A DNA stretch of 10,841 bases from Treponema sp. UBA3662. GTDB taxonomy: Bacteria; Spirochaetota; Spirochaetia; Treponematales; Treponemataceae. The position numbers and the translations under genes were made by a program. How positions within the stretch are numbered: position 1 is the first letter of the stretch; every line of letters begins with the position of its first letter. The stretch is from positions 1 to 10,841 of the forward strand of contig DFJV01000100.1 of assembly GCA_002373205.1 (NCBI GenBank). Reading direction: 5' to 3'. This document shows positions 1 to 4,947 of the stretch, in pieces. Under the pieces are notes generated by a model. That model was not told where the DNA came from and ran no database searches. It was given only the letters and a program-made list of their open reading frames with translations.

Positions 1-140
1 CGTCACCACACCGCAAGCCGTCACCGCACCGCAAGCCGTCACCACACCGCAAGCAGCACCGCAAACTGAACCGCAAGCCAACACCGCAAACCGCACACCG
101 AAAGCCGTCACCGCAAGCTGCACCGCACACCACACCGCAA
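1..140. repeat. CACCGCAA-rich direct repeats, 18-bp units then degenerate
   Basis: Three tandem 18-bp units lie at 1-18, 19-36 and 37-54; the first and third are identical and the second differs at one base. They are followed by shorter degenerate units of about 12-14 bp, each built around ACCGCAA or ACCGCAC, up to about 140. Eighteen bases is six codons, and plus frame 2 reads VTTPQA, VTAPQA, VTTPQA and stays open from the window edge to a TAA at 203-205. That reading would run through the terminator hairpin and into the 3' end of the opposite gene. The tract may be the Pro/Gln/Ala-rich tail of a plus-strand gene that starts outside the window, or a non-coding repeat. I cannot decide, so no CDS is called. 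Confidence 0.7.
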
Positions 141-142
141 AT

Positions 143-174
143 AAAAAAAGCGGCAGACCAAAGCAATCTGCCGC
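143..174 (-). terminator. Rho-independent terminator of the SPOR-protein operon
   Basis: GCGGCAGA (150-157) pairs with TCTGCCGC (167-174) in an 8-bp perfect, GC-rich stem with a 9-nt loop. Read on the minus strand, the stem is followed at once by seven T residues (complement of A143-149). It lies about 27 bp past the stop codon of the SPOR protein gene. The plus strand also shows a T-rich tract after the stem (181-190), so it may work in both directions. Confidence 0.88.
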
Positions 175-201
175 CATATATTTCTTTTTTAGAAGCCAAT
201 C

Positions 202-1734
202 CTAAACGCTGCCCGGATACTTTACAAAAGCGTCCTTAAAGCCGTAGCCCTTAAAGCGCTCAAGAATCATGCCGTATTCGTCCACGGAAAGAGGCCCAAC
301 AAGAACCTTGTATGCCCCGCGCGAATTCTGAATCATGATAAGCGGATACTTTCCGTACTTGTCTATCAAGGCCTGTGCGCTTGAATTTTCGGCAAGGGTC
401 GCTATCTGAACATAATACCTGGACCTGTCAATCTCGCTTTCCTTTCTAAGGCGCTCCGCAATATCCTTGGTTGGAGTCTTATCCTTCTGGGGAGTAGGCT
501 TAATTTCCACCGGCTTCTTCTCTTCTTTTGGAGGAGTAAGGTCGTCTGAAGGAACAAGCACTATTGGAGTGTAAGGCTCATCCGGTTCAACAGAGGCAAC
601 TTCCTCTTCCTCCTTGTCCTCTTCCGGCGGAGTAAGGTCTATTGCTGCAACAGGTTCACCATCTACAGGTTCTGCCGCAACAATCTCCTCGCCCGCAAAG
701 TCTGTCTCCGGACCTGCATCCGGGTTAACAGGAATTACTATTGCAACAGGCTCGCTTATGTCTTCCACAAGCTCTGCCTCTTCTTCTGCAAGAACATCGT
801 CACCTTCGTCTTCTTTTTCGACGGGGTCAAGGGCTGCAATAAGACCGGAAGAAGGCATTGGCCTTACAAGCTCTTCCTCTGCAACATATTCTGAACCAAG
901 CGGCTCGTTATAGGCAACTTTTTCTCCGTCAAAGTCAGAGTCAAGGCTGCCATAGGGTATAGCAGAAGCTTCCTCTTCTTTTAAAGGCTCAAGGGAAGCA
1001 ATGCGCTCTCCGCTTGAATCTGTTCCATACTGGGGCTTTGCCTCCGTCTTTGCATCTTCCTTAACATCTTCTTTGGCAAGAATGTCGCTTTCAGAAACAG
1101 GCTCACCGCCAACTCCGTCTTCTGAAGAAAGGCCGTACTTTGCAAGCTCTTCGTCGCTCATTGGCTCAAGGGCTTCAATTTCTTCGTAATCATAGTCCGT
1201 CTTTGCCAAAGCGTCAGAAGTGCCAGCAGCATCTTCATCTTCACCGTCATCAACATCTGCCACGTCAGAAGAGTCGTCAGAAGGCAAGCTTACAGACTCG
1301 TAGCCATAAGAAGGCTTCTTTTCTGCCACAGGCCTTGCATAAGATGCATCCCCTGGAAAAATGCTTGAAACTATACCAACACCGGCCGCACTCTGGTCAA
1401 AGGAACCCTTTCTAGAGCTTAGCTTAATCTTCAAATTTGCGTCCGGGGAAATTCCAAGCCCCTCAGCCGCCTCTTTGGAAAGCAGCATTATTGAACCGGA
1501 AGATGCGTCCATGGAACCAAGGTTAAGAAGCTCCAAGGTCTCCCCTGTCATTGGGTTAGTCACGCTAACGTTGTCCCCAGGCAAATATCCGGAAGCCTTT
1601 ACAAAAAGCCCCTTGGGAAGCTCACCCTCCCTGCCTACAGAAGCATTGCCGTCGAGGTACAAAAAAGAGTCATCTGCGGCTACAAAAATAACCGCAAGGC
1701 TTATAGCTATTACTGCGATTAATATTTTCTTCAT
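202..1734 (-). CDS. Exported DPBB-SPOR domain protein (RlpA-like envelope protein)
   Basis: A 510-residue protein. Residues 1-20 form a signal peptide (MKK, hydrophobic core, then VAA before DDS). Residues about 43-105 resemble the double-psi beta-barrel of RlpA-type proteins: GDNVSVTNPMTGETLELLNL, then LLSKEAAEGLGI. The Asp-Arg-Gly-Pro stretch usual in active RlpA lytic transglycosylases is replaced by LGSMDASSG, so catalysis is doubtful. Residues about 145-430 are an acidic, Pro-rich linker with degenerate copies of GExIAxxEP and two DLTPP motifs. Residues 440-506 are a SPOR domain (YYVQIATLAE ... AYKVLVGPL), a fold that binds glycan strands stripped of stem peptides at division sites. It is the second gene of a minus-strand operon, 25 bp after the upstream gene. 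The ATG has AAGGGG seven bases before it. A role in septal or periplasmic wall organisation is inferred. Confidence 0.85.
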   Translation of the reverse strand: MKKILIAVIAISLAVIFVAADDSFLYLDGNASVGREGELPKGLFVKASGYLPGDNVSVTNPMTGETLELLNLGSMDASSGSIMLLSKEAAEGLGISPDANLKIKLSSRKGSFDQSAAGVGIVSSIFPGDASYARPVAEKKPSYGYESVSLPSDDSSDVADVDDGEDEDAAGTSDALAKTDYDYEEIEALEPMSDEELAKYGLSSEDGVGGEPVSESDILAKEDVKEDAKTEAKPQYGTDSSGERIASLEPLKEEEASAIPYGSLDSDFDGEKVAYNEPLGSEYVAEEELVRPMPSSGLIAALDPVEKEDEGDDVLAEEEAELVEDISEPVAIVIPVNPDAGPETDFAGEEIVAAEPVDGEPVAAIDLTPPEEDKEEEEVASVEPDEPYTPIVLVPSDDLTPPKEEKKPVEIKPTPQKDKTPTKDIAERLRKESEIDRSRYYVQIATLAENSSAQALIDKYGKYPLIMIQNSRGAYKVLVGPLSVDEYGMILERFKGYGFKDAFVKYPGSV

Positions 1735-1759
1735 TCTGTTTCCCCTTCCCCACGGATCC

Positions 1760-2281
1760 TTAACTTAAAGTCATAAAATGGTTGTAAATATCCTGCGCAA
1801 CTTTGGAGGTGAATTCAGAAATTCCTTTTTCATTATCCCTTTCGGGAGACACCTTGTTCGTCTTCCTTGAACCGGAAGCCACGCTTTTCCCTGTCTTTAG
1901 ATCAAATATATTCCAACTTATTTTCTCTATGTTTGAAATGATAAGAGCCTCGGGATTCCTAGAATTCTCCGTATCGTAGTCAATTGTAAGGGAGATAAAG
2001 TAGTTGCAGAAACCCGAACTTGCCTCGCTAAGCGCCGAATAGTAAAGCTGCTCGTCCACAGATTCGTCCGTAGACACGGCGGTAGGAGAATTTGTTACGA
2101 TAATCCCCCTGTCAAAAAAGAAGTCAAAGAGAGAATTCTCTATAAGATAAGAAGATGCCCTAACCTCACTCTGGCAAGGATCGTGCTGAATAAGCTGAAA
2201 GGCAACAACTGTAGCGCTAGCACTTGCAGAAAAAAGCAAGGCAAAAACCGCGGTTGCAAAAAGAAATTTAACTCTTCTCAT
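1760..2281 (-). CDS. Exported hypothetical protein with signal peptide
   Basis: A 173-residue protein that I cannot assign to a named family. An upstream in-frame TTG (2299) would add six residues, but the ATG at 2281 has a strong Shine-Dalgarno AAGGGGA six to seven bases before it and gives a cleaner signal peptide: MRRVK, hydrophobic core, then SASASA with likely cleavage after Ala23. There is no lipobox, so it is probably a soluble periplasmic protein. C36 and C92 are the only cysteines in the mature part and could form a disulfide. The segment ISWNIFDLKTGKSVASGSRK (121-140) looks like a strand-turn-strand of a small alpha/beta domain. It is first in a two-gene operon with the DPBB-SPOR protein, so an envelope role is possible by context only. 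Confidence 0.75.
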   Translation of the reverse strand: MRRVKFLFATAVFALLFSASASATVVAFQLIQHDPCQSEVRASSYLIENSLFDFFFDRGIIVTNSPTAVSTDESVDEQLYYSALSEASSGFCNYFISLTIDYDTENSRNPEALIISNIEKISWNIFDLKTGKSVASGSRKTNKVSPERDNEKGISEFTSKVAQDIYNHFMTLS

Positions 2282-2317
2282 AAATATCCCCTTGAACAAA
2301 AACTTTGCTCTCGATTA

Positions 2318-2323
2318 ATTATC
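2318..2323 (-). promoter_or_regulatory. Possible -10 box (GATAAT) for the minus-strand envelope operon
   Basis: GATAAT on the minus strand, 37 bp before the chosen ATG at 2281, matches TATAAT in five of six positions and would give a leader of about 30 nt that includes the Shine-Dalgarno. No convincing -35 box is found 16-18 bp upstream (CTAAAC at a spacing of 17), so the call is weak. Confidence 0.25.
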
Positions 2324-2442
2324 GGATTTTGCAAAGTTGAGTTTAGGGTTATTTATAATGAGCTTTTTTTTATGGATTTTACTTTTTAGGACGGTGCTTT
2401 TTCCGGCTCTACCATACCACTTTTTGGCTAATCCGACCGGAC

Positions 2443-2536
2443 GCCCCTTTCGTCACCCGCTTTCCAGGGCTACGCTGCCGCTCCGGCCCGCCTCCGGCGG
2501 TCTGGCTGCGCCACCCTTCCAATCGGGCGTAGGGGC
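2443..2536. repeat. 94-bp GC-rich element with 6-bp terminal inverted repeats
   Basis: The element starts GCCCCT (2443-2448) and ends AGGGGC (2531-2536), perfect 6-bp inverted ends. Inside is a compact hairpin CCGCC-tcc-GGCGG (about 2490-2502) in DNA much richer in GC than the flanks. Its minus-strand text includes GGAAGGGTGGCGCA (2507-2520), which is also approximated in the GC-rich block at 4769-4785. This pattern fits a small non-autonomous, dispersed structured repeat. No transposase is present in the window. Confidence 0.5.
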
Positions 2537-2568
2537 ATAAAAAAAATCCCTCCTTGGATTTTTTTTAT
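2537..2568. repeat. Perfect 13-bp AT-rich inverted repeat (terminator-like hairpin)
   Basis: ATAAAAAAAATCC (2537-2549) and GGATTTTTTTTAT (2556-2568) are exact reverse complements with a 6-nt loop CTCCTT. It begins on the base after the 94-bp GC-rich element. Only the inner three pairs next to the loop include GC, so it would be a poor intrinsic terminator despite the T run. No gene ends next to it, so its job is unclear. Confidence 0.6.
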
Positions 2569-2571
2569 GAT

Positions 2572-2722
2572 TGCAGAATCGCTACGCAATTCTGCACGTT
2601 GCTAAGCCGCCATCCATGGCTCTGTAATACAAATCAAGAACGAAAAAGCCATGGATTTTTCCGGGTATCGGAGATTTGCAATGCAAATCTCCGTGCTGCT
2701 AAGCCGCCCATCCATGGGCTCT
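2572..2722. repeat. Two copies of a double-hairpin element
   Basis: Copy 1 is hairpin TGCAGAAT (2572-2579) with ATTCTGCA (2589-2596), a linker GTTGCTAAGCC, then hairpin GCCAT-CC-ATGGC (about 2609-2620). Copy 2 is CGGAGATTTGCA (2669-2680), central A, TGCAAATCTCCG (2682-2693), the related linker GCTGCTAAGCC, then GCCCAT-CC-ATGGGC (about 2706-2719). The linker and second hairpin are nearly the same in both copies, with the second stem one pair longer on both sides in copy 2. The first hairpin differs in sequence yet stays perfectly paired. AGCCATGG at 2647-2654 could also pair with CCATGGCT at 2614-2621. Confidence 0.65.
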
Positions 2723-2754
2723 TTATTGATTGGCAAGGAAGAATAAAATCCCGC

Positions 2755-2885
2755 AACCGTCACCCAGAGCCGGTTGGTGAGCTTGTCGAACCACGGGGTC
2801 TGTTCAAGTTCTGGCAGTCTTCTTCCACAGATCCCGAATCCACATTCGTAGCAGTTCAGGATGACAGGTAACACCCTTCGACTGG
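2755..2885. repeat. Dispersed intergenic repeat with GAGCTTGTCGAACC and TTCAGGATGACAGG
   Basis: The stretch holds GGTGAGCTTGTCGAACC (2776-2792), CAGATCCCGAATC (about 2828-2840), TTCAGGATGACAGG (2855-2868) and CCCTTCGAC (about 2875-2883). Variants of these words, read on the minus strand as CCTGTCATCCTGAA and TTCGACAAGCTCACC, recur in intergenic repeats of many unrelated bacteria, as I recall from genome sequences. Open frames across it are often called as small hypothetical proteins, and a 106-codon minus-strand frame here (2602-2922) is best explained that way. Confidence 0.55.
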
Positions 2886-2944
2886 CCGCTTGAAGCTGTG
2901 CTGCGAGTTCCAGTGAACGCACTTCGGCAGGGCTTAAGTGACGG

Positions 2945-4576
2945 TTACTTTTTTGCGGTAAAGTAGCCTGGTGCGCTTGGGCCGCCGTCTACTCGGGCAT
3001 AGGAAGCGTCGTTGGAAGCGGAATCAGAATAGGACGTTCCCTTCCCGCCCTTTAGCTTCTGGCACTTGTTAAAAATCTTTTTTCCAGCCGGAAGATTTTT
3101 TGTTACAAACTTGTCCGAAGCGTAAATTGTTGCAAGGGCAGACTTTTGCGGATCCAGGTCGTAGTCCATCTCAAACATCAACTCCATGTTGGTAACGTTC
3201 CTTGTATCAAAAGAAGAAAGGTCAAGGCTTGGAAGCTTTAGGCAGCAGATGAACATATAGCTCATGTCTCTTACTTTTTCCGTGTTAAAGCTTGAAAGCT
3301 TAACCGAGGTCAGGTTAAGGCAGGAACCGAACATACGCTGCATGTTGGTAACGTTCCTTGTGTCAAAAGAAGAAAGGTCAAGAGCCCTGAATTTGCTCCA
3401 GTAGAACATTTCCTGCATGTTGGTAACATTCCTCGTGTCAAAGCCGGACAAGTCAATGGTATTGTGCTTAAGGCCGCAGCCATTGAACATGTTGTTCATG
3501 TCCGTAACCTTGCCGGTATTAAAGCTAGAAAGATCAAGGTCAAGGACAAAACAGTTGTAGAACATGTGGTGCATATCCGTAACGTTGGACGTGTCAAAAC
3601 TGTAAAGATTAAGGCTTTCCAGCTTCTTGCATTCGTAGAACATAAGGCTCATGTTGGTAACGCATCTGGTGTCAAAGCTTGACAAATCAAGGTAGGGTAT
3701 CGCCCTGCAGCCCCGGAACATGCCGCTCATGTCCGTAACCTTGCCCGTGTTGAATTTTGTAAGGTTCAGCGAGGAAAGCTTTTCGCAAAAGTAGAACATC
3801 TCCTTCATGTCCGTAACGTTTTTAGTGTCAAATTTGGAAAGGTCAAGGGCGGTAAGCTCGTAGCACTGGTAGAACATACCGCTCATGTCGGTAACGCGGC
3901 CAGTTGAAAAACTTGAAAGGTTAAGAGAGGAAAGCTTTGTGCAACCGTAGAACATATTCTTCATGCTGCTTACCATTGACGTGTCAAATGCAGAAAGGTT
4001 AAGGCTGGTCAATTCCTTGCAATTGCTGAACATACCGCTCATGTCCGTAACGCGGCCAGTCTTAAAAGCCGTAAAATCCACAGACTTTAGCTTTACGCAG
4101 CCTGCTAACATATTCTTCATGCTAACGGCACTTCCAAAGTCAAAGCCAGAAAGGTCTATTTCCGTAAGATACTTTAGCCCCTCAAACATTCCGCTCGAAT
4201 CGGCAGGCGCGGGTATTTTCTTGCCGGAATCCGTATAGTCCTTTGCGTAGTAGCAGACAGTCTTTTCGTCGGAATCCAGGTAGATAAAGGCATCTATTGA
4301 GTTTGAAATCTTCTTTGCAAAAGACTTGCTGCGCCCCTGGGGTTCCACGCTGGAAGGCTTAAAGACATAGGGCTTGGATGTTTTCATAAAGTTTTTGAGT
4401 ATGGCGTTTATCTCCGAGCCTTTTACAATGGCGGACGGAGTTTCAAGCGCCTTGCTTTGAGCCGTTGCAGCCTGGGCATTTGCGCCAGAGGCAAAATTAG
4501 AGCTTTGGCAACCGGCAAAGATTTCCATTAAGCACAAAAATAAGAAAGAAGTCCTGAAAAGTTTTAATTTCATCAC
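2945..4576 (-). CDS. DUF285/BspA-family repeat surface lipoprotein
   Basis: A 543-residue protein starting at GTG (4576), eight bases after AAGGAG; an ATG three bases on (4573) is nearly as good. The signal peptide ends in IFAGC, a loose spirochaetal lipobox, so Cys23 is likely lipidated. Residues about 58-130 are a family-typical lead-in. Residues 133-471 hold one degenerate and twelve good 26-residue leucine-rich units (consensus LxSLxLSxFDTxxVTDMxxMFxxC), the DUF285 repeat found in mycoplasma, Brachyspira and many gut bacteria. The tail (472-543) with ATIYASDKFV, GGKGTSYSD and APGYFTAKK matches the usual C-terminal cap. Such proteins are surface-exposed and thought to bind host or bacterial partners; a ligand cannot be read here. 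It appears monocistronic with its own promoter, and repeat-rich DNA flanks it on both sides. Confidence 0.9.
   Translation of the reverse strand: MMKLKLFRTSFLFLCLMEIFAGCQSSNFASGANAQAATAQSKALETPSAIVKGSEINAILKNFMKTSKPYVFKPSSVEPQGRSKSFAKKISNSIDAFIYLDSDEKTVCYYAKDYTDSGKKIPAPADSSGMFEGLKYLTEIDLSGFDFGSAVSMKNMLAGCVKLKSVDFTAFKTGRVTDMSGMFSNCKELTSLNLSAFDTSMVSSMKNMFYGCTKLSSLNLSSFSTGRVTDMSGMFYQCYELTALDLSKFDTKNVTDMKEMFYFCEKLSSLNLTKFNTGKVTDMSGMFRGCRAIPYLDLSSFDTRCVTNMSLMFYECKKLESLNLYSFDTSNVTDMHHMFYNCFVLDLDLSSFNTGKVTDMNNMFNGCGLKHNTIDLSGFDTRNVTNMQEMFYWSKFRALDLSSFDTRNVTNMQRMFGSCLNLTSVKLSSFNTEKVRDMSYMFICCLKLPSLDLSSFDTRNVTNMELMFEMDYDLDPQKSALATIYASDKFVTKNLPAGKKIFNKCQKLKGGKGTSYSDSASNDASYARVDGGPSAPGYFTAKK
3164..4180 (-). 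repeat. Tandem 78-bp repeats encoding the DUF285 units
   Basis: The coding repeat period is 78 bp (26 codons), with one 75-bp unit (residue 8 of the series lost one codon). Units fall into two types: A (TGxVTDMSGMF) and B (FDTxxVTxM). From the N-terminus the order is A B A B A B B A B B A B, so a 52-residue period changes to a 78-residue one. Two 42-bp stretches at 3185-3226 and 3341-3382 are identical except for one base and lie exactly 156 bp (two units) apart, which points to recent unit duplication or gene conversion. Confidence 0.85.
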
Positions 4577-4645
4577 TATGATTTCTCCTTGGGGACTTTT
4601 TTAGAACGGAATCCCCTGTGGCATTCCAAAAATATGCCAAAACTT

Positions 4646-4674
4646 ATTTTAAGCCATACATTTGTGCTTGTAAA
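4646..4674 (-). promoter_or_regulatory. Sigma70-type promoter of the DUF285 lipoprotein gene
   Basis: On the minus strand TTTACA (4674-4669) and TAAAAT (4651-4646) each match the consensus at five of six positions, with an ideal 17-bp spacer. Transcription would start near 4639 and give a leader of about 63 nt that ends with the AAGGAG ribosome site. The leader contains a weak GGAAT/ATTCC inverted repeat. Confidence 0.65.
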
Positions 4675-4696
4675 GTTTTTTTCCCGAGCAACCTAC

Positions 4697-4790
4697 GCCG
4701 CCGTGGAGGGGCGCGGGGGTGGCAACCCCTGCGTTGCCGCAGAGCGGCAATGACCGTTAGGGAACCCCGGAAGGGCGGTGGCGCAAGGGC
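4697..4790. repeat. GC-rich hairpin block in the divergent spacer
   Basis: This block is far richer in GC than the DNA around it. It holds GGGGT-GGCA-ACCCC (4716-4729) and a perfect TTGCCGC-AGA-GCGGCAA hairpin (4734-4750), then GGAAGGGCGGTGGCGCA (4769-4785), which resembles part of the 94-bp element at 2443-2536 in opposite orientation. The two blocks flank the DUF285 gene. Neither hairpin has a T tract, so they are not standard terminators. No coding function is seen: open frames here have no domain. Confidence 0.5.
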
Positions 4791-4834
4791 ATGTCAGCCG
4801 AATTAGCAGGGGCATATAGTCGTAGAGCAAGCAG

Positions 4835-4879
4835 GACTACCGTCCTAAAGACTACCGTCCTAAGAACTACCGTCCAAAC
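4835..4879 (+). repeat. Three 15-bp tandem repeats upstream of the sugar-operon promoter
   Basis: Units are GACTACCGTCCTAAA (4835-4849), GACTACCGTCCTAAG (4850-4864) and AACTACCGTCCAAAC (4865-4879). The core ACTACCGTCC is exact in all three. They end 19 bp before the -35 box, where an activator or repressor array could sit. One frame reads DYRPK, DYRPK, NYRPN through them, but a stop lies just upstream (TAG 4823-4825) and no start codon follows, so they are not a coding remnant that can be expressed by itself. Confidence 0.75.
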
Positions 4880-4898
4880 AAGAAAGAAATTTTTTACG

Positions 4899-4927
4899 TT
4901 GAAGAAAAGATTAGTGTGTGCTATAAT
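4899..4927 (+). promoter_or_regulatory. Sigma70-type promoter of the sugar/hydroxylase operon
   Basis: TTGAAG (4899-4904) and a perfect TATAAT (4922-4927) are separated by exactly 17 bp. Transcription should begin near 4933-4935, leaving a leader of only about 13-15 nt before the ATG at 4948, just enough for the AGAGGGG ribosome site (4938-4944). The run of T just upstream (4890-4895) may serve as an UP-like element. Confidence 0.75.
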
Positions 4928-4947
4928 AAGAAGAAAAAGAGGGGATT

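Larger units (their letters stand above)
2282..2944. other. Gene-free region filled with structured repeats
   Basis: About 660 bp separate the starts of the minus-strand envelope operon from the stop of the DUF285 lipoprotein gene. Positions 2282-2400 are AT-rich leader and promoter DNA. From about 2430 to 2890 there are four kinds of repeat, listed separately. Open frames of about 100 codons exist on both strands here, but they are made of repeat DNA, lack good ribosome sites and show no recognisable domain. No clear terminator is seen after the DUF285 gene. Confidence 0.7.

Noticed and set aside
1..140. CRISPR-like array
   Set aside because: Units are contiguous 18-bp tandem copies without unique spacers, then degenerate; no cas genes are present.
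2554..2871. 105-codon plus-strand open frame
   Set aside because: It opens inside the 13-bp A/T hairpin and runs through repeat DNA in the opposite sense to the other spurious frame; no domain or start signal.
2602..2922. 106-codon minus-strand open frame
   Set aside because: It lies wholly on the double-hairpin and dispersed repeats, has no good ribosome site and encodes no recognisable domain.
4716..4750. Intrinsic terminators in the GC-rich block
   Set aside because: The hairpins are stable but neither strand has a T tract after them, and no gene ends into this spacer.
4835..4879. Replication origin iterons
   Set aside because: Only three short copies next to a strong promoter, with no DnaA boxes, AT-rich unwinding region or replication gene nearby.
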